This document shows, piece after piece, positions 8,287 through 15,988 of a stretch of 64,000 bases of DNA. The stretch's first letter is position 1. Each line of letters begins with the position of its first letter. Both the position numbers and the translations under genes were made by a program. The notes beneath the pieces were generated by a model. That model did not search any database. It was not told the DNA's origin and saw only the letters and a program-made list of their open reading frames with translations. The DNA comes from Verrucomicrobiota bacterium (GTDB taxonomy: Bacteria > Verrucomicrobiota > Verrucomicrobiia > Limisphaerales > J093), in the NCBI GenBank assembly GCA_016716505.1, contig JADJWF010000002.1:310001-374000 (forward strand), given 5' to 3'.

Positions 8287-9030
8287 CTACGCCTTCGCCC
8301 GGGCGAACCGCTCGGCCACGAAGTCCCAGTTGACCACGTTAAACCAAGCGGCGACGTAGTCGGCGCGGCGGTTCTGGTACTTGAGGTAGTAGGCGTGCTC
8401 CCAGACATCAATGCCGAGCAGCGGCACCCGACCATAACTCAACGGGGAGTCCTGATTCGGCGTGCCTTCCACCCGCAACTGGCCGGCATCCCAGCTCAGC
8501 CAGGCCCAACCGCTGCCGAACTGGCCAAGCGCAGTCTTCGTGAACTCGTCCTTGAACGCGCCGAAGGAACCGAACTTCCCGGCAATGGCCGCTGCGAGTT
8601 CGCCTTTCGGTTCGCCGCCACCGCCCTTTTTCATCATTTGCCAGAACAGTTCGTGGTTCAGGTGCCCGCCGCCATTGTTGCGAACCGTGGTGCGGACTTT
8701 TTCGGGAACTCGGTCCAAGTGACGGACGATCTCTTCGATGGATTTTCCGGCCAGTTCGGGCGCTTCCGCCACCGCACGGTTCAGGTTCGCGACATAGGCG
8801 GCATGGTGTTTGCCGTGGTGGATTTCCATGGTGCGGGCGTCCACATGCGGTTCCAGAGCGTCGGCGGGATAAGGAAGGGGCGCGAGCTTGAACGGCCCTG
8901 TCGGCGCGGCGGGAGCCGCTGGAGCGGCTTGTGCCCCGAGAGTCGCCAGCGAAGCGGCTCCGGCGGCAGAAAACAGCGCAGCCCGGGCGATGGCTTCGCG
9001 CCGGGAAATCAAGGAATGGTCGGTGTTCAT
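8287..9030 (-). CDS. Superoxide dismutase [Fe/Mn], Tat-exported
   Basis: This enzyme dismutates superoxide to H2O2 and O2. The 247-residue product starts MNTDHSLISRREAIARAAL, a twin-arginine signal peptide followed by a hydrophobic stretch ending near AQAAPAAP, so it should act in the periplasm. The catalytic domain has all metal ligands in context: His in MEIHHGKHHAAYV, His in GGGHLNHELFWQ, and Asp and His in GIDVWEHAYYLKYQNR. The SGWAWLSWD motif is also present. The start was placed at the Met before the SRR motif; longer in-frame extensions are low-complexity. Fe versus Mn preference cannot be assigned. It is a single gene downstream of a prepilin-like gene with a 298-bp gap. Confidence 0.95.
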   Translation of the reverse strand: MNTDHSLISRREAIARAALFSAAGAASLATLGAQAAPAAPAAPTGPFKLAPLPYPADALEPHVDARTMEIHHGKHHAAYVANLNRAVAEAPELAGKSIEEIVRHLDRVPEKVRTTVRNNGGGHLNHELFWQMMKKGGGGEPKGELAAAIAGKFGSFGAFKDEFTKTALGQFGSGWAWLSWDAGQLRVEGTPNQDSPLSYGRVPLLGIDVWEHAYYLKYQNRRADYVAAWFNVVNWDFVAERFARAKA

Positions 9031-9328
9031 TTCAGTCCGGGTAACTTGCCATGCCCTCGCGACCGCGCAACCGCCCGGCGAGGGGAATTGCCGAGAGACA
9101 ACGAGCGAATATGAGAGCCGACGGTCCGAGTTCACCCCTGGCCGATGGGGTCCCTCAGTCAACAGGTCACGCCTCGGTGGGACTCCGCCGAATTTGGTCT
9201 GAAGATCAAACTGGGGTGAGAGAGGCCGGCTTCTGCCGCCTTGCTCCGACGACTTGCCAGATCTCCAATCGCCTCCGCGCCTTTGGGGAGCCTCACTGCC
9301 CCCGTCGCGACGGCGGTCCAGCGGGCCG

Positions 9329-10225
9329 TCAGTAGCCGAATTTGCGCTCACCCGTGCGGGCGACCACGTAGCCCGTGCGTTCGAGATACCAGTTGAAGTC
9401 CTGGCGGCCTTGGGCATCGAAGGTCATCGTTGGGGGGTAGGCATAGCGGACCTGCGTGTACTTCGAGGTGCGGCTGAGCCACTTCTTGATCTCGGAATGG
9501 CCGTCTGCGAAGGAGAACCCGCACGCGCCATTGTGATATGAGGCGGGAATGTCCTGCCACGCGGTGGCGGTCGGGTTGTTGATGAAATAACCGTCGTTGA
9601 TCGAGTCCGGGTGCTCGTCCAAGAAGAGCCAGGTCTTGGACGGATTCGGCACGGCCGAGGCCTTGAGGTACTGCATGTACTCTTGGAAGCCCCAATTGAG
9701 CCCCTGAGCCGTGGGATCGTTGCCGATGCTGAACCGGCCAAAGACGGAGTTCATCGCAAGGCTGCGGTTGCGCTGGTACCAACCCGCCCGCTTTTGCGCG
9801 CCGCTCAGGTACTTGTCCGCCGGACATTTATACACGCCGAGGGTCGCCGCAGTGTAGGTGCCCAGAACGCCGCTCGCCACCCACGCCTGGTTGGTATTGC
9901 TCTTGTCAGCCGTGGACTGCGAAGCCCCCCACGTCATGACGTTGTTGACCCAGTTGTCGAAGACCCGCTGGTCAATGGCCTGGATCGTCTCGGTGACGCC
10001 ATAGTTGTTCGGCACCCGGTCCTGATAATCGCCCACGTACATCTGCCACGCCGTGCCGAGCTGTTTGGTGTTGCTCAAACAACTGATGCCGGTGGCCTTG
10101 GCCTTGGCCTTCGAGAGCGCCGGCAGCAGCATGCCAGCCAGGATGGCGATGATGGCGATGACCACCAGGAGCTCGATCAGCGTAAAACCCGGGAGACCGG
10201 GACGAGTTTGGACCGTGACTTTCAT
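9329..10225 (-). CDS. Prepilin-type N-terminal cleavage/methylation protein, H-X9-DG family
   Basis: A 298-residue pseudopilin-like protein. The N-terminus has a short basic leader ending in LPG, then FTLIELLVVIAIIAILAGMLLPALSKAKAKA, the classic class III prepilin signal with Glu at +5. The C-terminal part contains YHNGACGFSFADGHSEIKKW: a His, nine residues, then Asp-Gly. This is the H-X9-DG feature of a large prepilin-like family abundant in Planctomycetes, Lentisphaerae and Verrucomicrobia. Such proteins are thought to be surface or cell-envelope proteins; their function is unknown. The start is the Met 20 residues before the FTLIEL motif. No pilus assembly genes lie nearby. Confidence 0.9.
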   Translation of the reverse strand: MKVTVQTRPGLPGFTLIELLVVIAIIAILAGMLLPALSKAKAKATGISCLSNTKQLGTAWQMYVGDYQDRVPNNYGVTETIQAIDQRVFDNWVNNVMTWGASQSTADKSNTNQAWVASGVLGTYTAATLGVYKCPADKYLSGAQKRAGWYQRNRSLAMNSVFGRFSIGNDPTAQGLNWGFQEYMQYLKASAVPNPSKTWLFLDEHPDSINDGYFINNPTATAWQDIPASYHNGACGFSFADGHSEIKKWLSRTSKYTQVRYAYPPTMTFDAQGRQDFNWYLERTGYVVARTGERKFGY

Positions 10226-10302
10226 GATGCTTTGCGGTTCAGGCTGGCGTGCCAGGCTCGAGTCGGTCGGCCTGAGATGCGCGCCCGCCATACTTTCCGG
10301 CG

Positions 10303-10332
10303 TTAATAAACGAGGAGACTGACGGGAATCAA
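10303..10332 (-). promoter_or_regulatory. Candidate sigma-70 promoter of the prepilin-like gene
   Basis: On the minus strand TTGATT (10332-10327) and TATTAA (10308-10303) are separated by 18 nt. They lie about 75 nt upstream of the start codon at 10225, in the only AT-rich patch of this intergenic region. The call rests on motif match and position only. Confidence 0.45.
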
Positions 10333-10430
10333 GCCGGCTCTCCCCGTTTCCGTCCCGAAATAGGCCGGGCGTCTGACGGCACACCAAGCGTGCCACCGGG
10401 AGGCACCCCGGCTTCCGCGCAAGCTTCAGA

Positions 10431-11363
10431 TCATCGCCCTGAAACCTCGCTCGGCGCGGCCAGATCGCCGAGACTGAACTGGATGCCGTCGAGGATGTGC
10501 CGCAGCAGCGCCGGATTCCAGAACTCCTCCTCGTTGTGGCCCAACGCCGTGTAAAACACCCGCCCTTCCCCGAATCGCTTCACCCAGCACAGTCCCAAGT
10601 CCCGGTCCGGGCGCAGGTTCGGCTTGTTGGTCTCCATGCGCGAAAGATCCAGACTGTAAAGCACCCGGTTCTTCTGGCGCGAGTAGGGGTCTTGGAATTG
10701 ATAGCCCTCGTCTATGATCTCGAAGCCGCGCCCCTCGAAGGCCCGCACCACCGGATGATCCGGCTCGTCGAGCTTGACGGCGATCTTCTCGTACGCGTTC
10801 CAAGGGTGGCTTTCAAACAGTCCGCCCAAGGCTTCGCTGAACTCGGGCCATTTGTAGAAGAGCCACGAAGCCCCGTGGATGCCCACCAGCCCCTTGCCGC
10901 TCTTGATCCATTCGAGCAGGTGGCGCTTGAGCCGATCGTCGTTGCGTTTGGCCTCCGCCTGCTTTTCGGGGGGCAATTGCTCGAAGTCATCGGGAAGAAA
11001 AAGCTCCCCGAGGGCACTGACGAAGCACACGCCATCGAATTCCTTGAGGCGATCCGGCTCAAACAGGGCGATGTCCTCGCTGATCGTCGCGGTGAACGCG
11101 CCGGTCTTCTCTCCCATCAACCGGACAGCCAGCGCGCCGTGCGGGATGGAGGTGTGGTAGTAGCCCTTGCACAGGGTGAAAACGAGCAGCCGGCGCGGCT
11201 GCTCGGGCACCACGGCCGCCCGCCCTGGCACGGCCGAGGCAATCTTGCGAGCCTCCTCTTCCGTGGGTTGGGGCGTGTCGGCAGCCTGCCCCCAACCGGA
11301 AAGGGCGAGCGAGACGGCGGTCACTCCGAGCCAGCGGGAAAAAAGAAGGTGGTGGCATTCCAT
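10431..11363 (-). CDS. Exported ThuA-like domain protein
   Basis: A 310-residue protein with an N-terminal signal peptide (hydrophobic stretch LGVTAVSLALSGWGQAA). It is followed by a ThuA-like domain, a glutamine-amidotransferase-like fold seen in trehalose-utilisation protein ThuA and many exported proteins of Planctomycetes/Verrucomicrobia. Family motifs include RLLVFTLCKGYYHTSIPHGA, the FDGVCFVSALGE block, GLVGIHGASW and the C-terminal GRVFYTALGHNEEEFWNPALLRHILDGI. The amidotransferase Cys is replaced in this family, so no enzyme activity is assigned. It lies downstream of a ferredoxin and a Gfo/Idh gene on the same strand, but the gaps (60 and 174 bp) leave co-transcription open. A role in carbohydrate breakdown is inference. 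Confidence 0.82.
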   Translation of the reverse strand: MECHHLLFSRWLGVTAVSLALSGWGQAADTPQPTEEEARKIASAVPGRAAVVPEQPRRLLVFTLCKGYYHTSIPHGALAVRLMGEKTGAFTATISEDIALFEPDRLKEFDGVCFVSALGELFLPDDFEQLPPEKQAEAKRNDDRLKRHLLEWIKSGKGLVGIHGASWLFYKWPEFSEALGGLFESHPWNAYEKIAVKLDEPDHPVVRAFEGRGFEIIDEGYQFQDPYSRQKNRVLYSLDLSRMETNKPNLRPDRDLGLCWVKRFGEGRVFYTALGHNEEEFWNPALLRHILDGIQFSLGDLAAPSEVSGR

Positions 11364-11423
11364 GGCCCGAAGCTACGCCGCGGCGTCGCGCTGAGAAGTG
11401 CCTTTTCCGGCCTGGAGCAACGC

Positions 11424-11711
11424 TCAGTCGAGTTGGCGAAGGACCACTTCCCCGCTTTGAACTCGGGCCGTACAGGCCAGCCGGAAGCGGGAGGGGTCAC
11501 AATCGTTCGCGCGCAGCACCTCCGTTTCCGCCGCGGACACCGGAGAAAGATTCCCCATGCCGCTGACGATCTCGACCGCGCACGTGCCGCAGGAGCAGTT
11601 GAAGCACCCCGCCTCCATCGGCACGCCTGCCGCGTGCCCGGCGTCCAGCAGCGAATCCCCCGCTGGGACTTCGGCCGTCAGATCTACGGGCAGGATGGTG
11701 ACTTTCGGCAT
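11424..11711 (-). CDS. 2Fe-2S ferredoxin, plant/adrenodoxin-type fold
   Basis: A 95-residue ferredoxin. Cys36-x4-Cys41-x2-Cys44 and the distant Cys80 in the motif RLACTARV match the [2Fe-2S] ligand pattern of this fold. An extra Cys39 sits inside the loop. The Met at 11711 (MPKVTILPVDLTAEVPAGDSLL) is preferred over an upstream in-frame start because it begins the first beta strand. It is a small soluble electron carrier; the partner is unknown. It stands between the ThuA-like gene and the Gfo/Idh gene, neither of which obviously needs it. Confidence 0.9.
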   Translation of the reverse strand: MPKVTILPVDLTAEVPAGDSLLDAGHAAGVPMEAGCFNCSCGTCAVEIVSGMGNLSPVSAAETEVLRANDCDPSRFRLACTARVQSGEVVLRQLD

Positions 11712-11885
11712 GTCAGGTTGACGCGACGTTGCGGGACCAAAGGCAAGCACAGACCGAAGGATGGCCCAAGCGCCAATTGCAGCGGCCCACCCGCTCGCGC
11801 GACGGAGCCCCGGGACGCCGTACGCGAAAATGGCGCGGCGCGGAGCATCACCCCCGCGCCGCGCACAATCGGGTCACCCTCGTGC

Positions 11886-13172
11886 CTATACCTTCCAAGG
11901 CCCGCGAACTTCCCGGGTCTTCCACGTGTTTGCTTCGGCATCGCCGATGAACTGCTCGGCGGCCGGGTCCCACTTCAGCGGCCGCTTGTGCCAGTAGGCG
12001 AGGTTTGCGAGGTGGCAAATCGTCACCGTCCGGGCGCCGACTTCCACGTCGCAAATCGGCTTTTGGCGGTCGCGGATGCGGTCCACGAAGTCCTTGTAGT
12101 GGTTGGTGCTCTTGTAGAGCTTGATGGGCAGTTCCTCGACCTTTGTCGCGGCGAGTTCCTCGGGCTCAACCTTGAATTTGCCCCGGTCCACGCAGACTTT
12201 GCCGCGTTCGCCGACGAATACCACGCCGAAGCCGTAGCCGGGCAGGCCGCCGTGGTACATGAGCGTGCCGTCGGCGTATTTGAGCACCATCTTCGGCACG
12301 TCCTTGCCGTCGGGCGGAATGATTTCCACCGGACCGCTCTCATCCATGCCCAAACCCCACTGCGCGATGTCGAAGTGATGCGCGCCCCAATCGGTCATGC
12401 CCCCGCCCGAATACTCGCGGAAGCTGCGCCAGTCCGGGAAGTGCTGATGCACCCCACGCGGACTCAACACCGAGTGGTAGGGGCGCAGCGGCGCGGGACC
12501 GAGCCAGAAATCCCAGTCCAGCCCGGGTTCCATCGGTTCCTCTGGAAGGTCGCACCAGCGGCTGGGGCCGCCGACCGAGACGTACACTTCCTTCACCTTG
12601 CCGATGGCCCCGTTGCGCACCAGGGAGCAGGCGCGCCAGAACTCGCCACTGGAGCGCTGCATCGAGCCCGTCTGGAACACGACGTTGTTCGCTCGCACGG
12701 CGTTGGCCATGGCCCGCGCTTCGTGAATCGTGAGGGACAGCGGCTTCTCGCAATAAATGTCCTTCTTGGCGTTGGCGGCCGCGACCACGGGGTAGGCGTG
12801 CCAGTGATCCGGCGTGGCGATGACCACGGCGTCAATGTCCTTCCGCGCAAGCAGGTCGCGGAAGTCCTTGTACTCGGCGCAACCTTTGAAGTCCTTGTCC
12901 TGCTTGGTGGAGTAGAACTCCTCGACCTTTTTTTGGTGGGCGAGTCGCCGGGTCGTGTCCACGTCGTTCACTGCCACCACCTGGACCGAGTCGTGCGGGA
13001 GAAAACTGTTCAGCAAATGACGGCCCTGGGTGCCCACGCCGATGAAGCCGAGGGTGATGCGGTTGTTGGGCTTGGCCGCTCCCTCGGCGGCCCAGATGCG
13101 CGAGGGCAGGAGCAACGGAGCGGCGCTGGCCAGCGCGGTGCGGGTGAGAAACTGTCTGCGGGTAGTGTTCAT
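11886..13172 (-). CDS. Tat-exported Gfo/Idh/MocA family oxidoreductase
   Basis: A 428-residue NAD(P)-dependent oxidoreductase of the Gfo/Idh/MocA family. The N-terminus MNTTRRQFLTRTALASAAPLL is a twin-arginine signal, placing the enzyme outside the cytoplasm as in Zymomonas glucose-fructose oxidoreductase, which carries its cofactor bound. The Rossmann motif GFIGVGTQGRHLL, the VIATPDHWHAYPVVAAANAKKDIYCEKP block with the catalytic EKP Lys, and a later GGMTDWGAHHFDIAQWGLG segment are typical of the large verrucomicrobial/planctomycetal subgroup. The start ATG at 13170-13172 is preferred over an upstream TTG. The gene is divergent from the C25-like gene. The sugar or inositol substrate is unknown. 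Confidence 0.9.
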   Translation of the reverse strand: MNTTRRQFLTRTALASAAPLLLPSRIWAAEGAAKPNNRITLGFIGVGTQGRHLLNSFLPHDSVQVVAVNDVDTTRRLAHQKKVEEFYSTKQDKDFKGCAEYKDFRDLLARKDIDAVVIATPDHWHAYPVVAAANAKKDIYCEKPLSLTIHEARAMANAVRANNVVFQTGSMQRSSGEFWRACSLVRNGAIGKVKEVYVSVGGPSRWCDLPEEPMEPGLDWDFWLGPAPLRPYHSVLSPRGVHQHFPDWRSFREYSGGGMTDWGAHHFDIAQWGLGMDESGPVEIIPPDGKDVPKMVLKYADGTLMYHGGLPGYGFGVVFVGERGKVCVDRGKFKVEPEELAATKVEELPIKLYKSTNHYKDFVDRIRDRQKPICDVEVGARTVTICHLANLAYWHKRPLKWDPAAEQFIGDAEANTWKTREVRGPWKV

Positions 13173-13415
13173 GGATTTCAAAGGGTTTCTTGCCGGTTCG
13201 GACTCGTGTCAGACGGCCGGCATGCCGAGCGGATTCAAACCGGACCCCGGGTCTCTTGCAACGATGCGCGCGTCGCGGGCGATTGCTCTGGGGGATTGGC
13301 GGCCCTCCCGGGCGGCCCATCGGCAGGCGGGGCGGCATCCGGGCCCGGCGGATGTCTCTGACGCCGGCTCTCGGACCGGCTGGCCTCGCGCCTCCCGGGG
13401 CGTTAGTCTGCATTC

Positions 13416-15902
13416 ATGCGAATCAAGCCTGCAGAGGTCGCGGCAGAGCGGATGGGGCGTTCAGGAGAATGTCTCAGCCGTTTTTCGTTCGGGTATGCTC
13501 GGCGGGTCGGACCGACCCTGCTGCTGGCGGGTGCCCTCACCGAAATCGCGGCCGTAGCGTCCGTCGCAGCGGAAGCCCGCGCCGATTCGCCGCGGCTGGC
13601 ACGCTGGCACCTCGCGGAGAGACCCACCAATGCCGCCGAAGTTGTCCGTGAGCCCGCCCTAGCCGAGGGAGGACGGGCCCGTTTCCGTTTTGATACCGGT
13701 GCCGTGCGTGTCGAGTACCGGCCGGACTGGTCGAGCCAGGACCGGATGGCTCCGCCGGGCTACGGCTGGGGGCAGGGCCCCGGACGCTGGGTGACGCTCT
13801 TTGAGGCGGGTGCCGCCGGCGAGGGCAGCTTCGCGTTGGCGATTGACCCGGCCGGCACCAATCTGGTGTTCACCACCCGCGATGTCGGCGGCGTCACCCG
13901 CACGAACCTCCAGGCTCGCATCTCGTGGACATATCCCCAGCCACAGCTTCGGCGGCGGGTCGAGTCGGCGCCCTGGCGCGAGGTGGCATTGAACTACACT
14001 CCGGGCTTCTGCACGCTGTTGGTGGACGGGGTCCAGCAGGGCGACTGGCAGACCCGTGCCGCGGTGGGCGCCGGTGTCCACCTGCCTCGGCTGCAACAGC
14101 GCCGCGACGTCCGGTTGGCGATCGGCGCGAACCTGACTGAAGACGCCAGTCCGGCGGGCCTCATCGGCGCGGTCGAGACCTTTTCCGAGCCCCTGACGCC
14201 CATGCACTCGCAGCCGCTCCTGGCCCGGACGGTTCTGAGCGCGGACGTGGAAGTCGAGCCGCCCAGTGTCACGCTCCGCTGGGCCGGCCTCCCGGGACCC
14301 GCCCCCACGGTGCGCCGGCGGCCGTGGGGCGAAACCAACTGGGTGACGCTCGAAGGCAGGCCCGTGGGCAACGCCTTCACCGACCGGGACCCGCTGCTGC
14401 GACCGGGACAAGTTTGGGAGTACGCGGTCGGCGAGCGCTTCGCCGTCGTTGCGCTCAACCGACCGCCCGTCGAGCAGCGCGGGCGCGTGCTGGTCCTGGT
14501 GGACGAAACTCTGGCGCGCCGGCTGGAGGCGGACCTCGATCGGTTCAGCGCGGATTTGCGCGGTGACGGCTGGCAGGTGGTGCGACGCCCTGCTCCCCGC
14601 CACGATGACCGGGCATGGGACCGCGGTCCCATCTCGCCGCGATACATCGAAAACGTCCGCCGCGTAGAATCGCTGATCCGGGCTGAATATGACGCCCCGG
14701 GCGGGCTGGCGGCGGTTGTGCTGGTTGGACACGTGACGATCCCCTATTCGGGAATCGGCTATGAAGACGGGCACTTCGACCACAACGGGGCCTGGCCGGC
14801 CGACAGTTACTACGGGGACCTCGACCAGGAGTGGTCCGACTCGAGCATCAACACCGCCAACAACATCTCGCATCCGCCCTTCCGCAACGTTCCCGGCGAT
14901 GGGAAGTTTGACCCGTACCAGTTCCGCCCTCCCGGCACGCCGGATGGCGGCGGGCTCAACGGGCTGGAGGTCATGGTGGGGCGGATTGACTTCGCGAACC
15001 TGCCGGCGTTTCGGCCGGACGGGGAACTGGAACTGCTGCGGCGTTACTTCGACAAGAATCACCGGTACCGGATGGGCGAACTGACCTTCGCCGATCGGGC
15101 CGTGGTCGGCGGCTTCTTTTACAGCTCGTTCAACCCGGACAGCCTCGCCGTTTACCAAAACGGAGCTTGGACGCTCAGCCGCCTCTTCGGCCCGGAGTGG
15201 GACGGAATCCGCTGGGGCGACGCCTTCGCGCCGGGCGTTTCCGCGTTGTGGGGATTCCAAGGCGGCTACGGCAGTCCGGACACGCTCCACAACAACCCCG
15301 CAGCCGCCAGCGCGCAGGGCATCGCCGTGGTATCCGCCGCCACCCTCGCCGCCCGCGCGTCCGGACCGGCCGTCGGGTTCCTCGTTGTCAAAGGCTCGTA
15401 CTTCGGCGATTGGAACCTGGCGGAGAACAACTTCGTGAGGTCAGCGCTGGCGGTTCGCGACGGCGTCCTCGCGAGCCTGTGGACGCGCGATCTGATCTGG
15501 CGGACGGAGGGGCTGGCCGTGGGGGAACCGCTGGGAAACGCCTTGCTGCTGAGCGCACGCGACCACGCGAGCACCCGCACCACGTTCATCCTCGGCGACC
15601 CCACGTTGCGGCTGGCGGTGGTTCCGCCGCCCCGCGAACTCAAGGCGGCTCGCTCGGCCGGAAGCGTGCGATTGACGTGGAGCCCCGCTGAGAGCGGCAC
15701 TTCCTTCCACGTCTATCGCTCGGCCGCGGAAAACGGGCCGTTCGCCCGGCTCAATGCCGCGCCCCTGAGCGGGACTGATTTTGCGGACGAGTCGGCCGGC
15801 CGGGGCCGCCGGTTCTACCAAGTCCGGTCGCTGGTGCTGACGACGACGGGCGCCGGCGCCTACACCAATCTGAGCCAGGCTGCGGTCGTCACGGTGGAGT
15901 AG
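13416..15902 (+). CDS. Exported protein with gingipain-like (C25) fold and C-terminal FN3-like domain, apparently inactive
   Basis: An 828-residue protein with a long N-terminal signal region (hydrophobic stretch VGPTLLLAGALTEIAAVASVAA) and an N-terminal beta-rich region. The central part (residues about 355-730) resembles C25 peptidases: AAVVLVGHVTIPYSG near 431, WPADSYYGDLD, LEVMVGRIDFANLP, and the closing LGDPTLRL near 725. The position where gingipains have the catalytic Cys reads GFLVVKGSYFGDWN, with no Cys, so activity is doubtful. A fibronectin type III-like domain (VRLTWSPAESGTSFHVYRSAAENGPF) occupies about 735-820. Candidate TAGTCT at 13404-13409, with a weak TGGCCT 17 nt upstream, lies only 6 nt before the ATG. 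Function unknown; the fold call is from motif likeness only. Confidence 0.62.
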   Translation: MRIKPAEVAAERMGRSGECLSRFSFGYARRVGPTLLLAGALTEIAAVASVAAEARADSPRLARWHLAERPTNAAEVVREPALAEGGRARFRFDTGAVRVEYRPDWSSQDRMAPPGYGWGQGPGRWVTLFEAGAAGEGSFALAIDPAGTNLVFTTRDVGGVTRTNLQARISWTYPQPQLRRRVESAPWREVALNYTPGFCTLLVDGVQQGDWQTRAAVGAGVHLPRLQQRRDVRLAIGANLTEDASPAGLIGAVETFSEPLTPMHSQPLLARTVLSADVEVEPPSVTLRWAGLPGPAPTVRRRPWGETNWVTLEGRPVGNAFTDRDPLLRPGQVWEYAVGERFAVVALNRPPVEQRGRVLVLVDETLARRLEADLDRFSADLRGDGWQVVRRPAPRHDDRAWDRGPISPRYIENVRRVESLIRAEYDAPGGLAAVVLVGHVTIPYSGIGYEDGHFDHNGAWPADSYYGDLDQEWSDSSINTANNISHPPFRNVPGDGKFDPYQFRPPGTPDGGGLNGLEVMVGRIDFANLPAFRPDGELELLRRYFDKNHRYRMGELTFADRAVVGGFFYSSFNPDSLAVYQNGAWTLSRLFGPEWDGIRWGDAFAPGVSALWGFQGGYGSPDTLHNNPAAASAQGIAVVSAATLAARASGPAVGFLVVKGSYFGDWNLAENNFVRSALAVRDGVLASLWTRDLIWRTEGLAVGEPLGNALLLSARDHASTRTTFILGDPTLRLAVVPPPRELKAARSAGSVRLTWSPAESGTSFHVYRSAAENGPFARLNAAPLSGTDFADESAGRGRRFYQVRSLVLTTTGAGAYTNLSQAAVVTVE

Positions 15903-15988
15903 GGCGCCGGTCGGTCCTGCCGTGCGTTCCTGCTTCCGCCCCCGCCGGCGGCGTGTCACGCTACGGCGGTCAAAGAGCCCTGAATGTG

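Noticed and set aside
10497..13361. A 954-codon plus-strand frame opposite the ThuA, ferredoxin and Gfo/Idh genes
   Set aside because: Shadow of three recognised minus-strand genes; no domain of its own.
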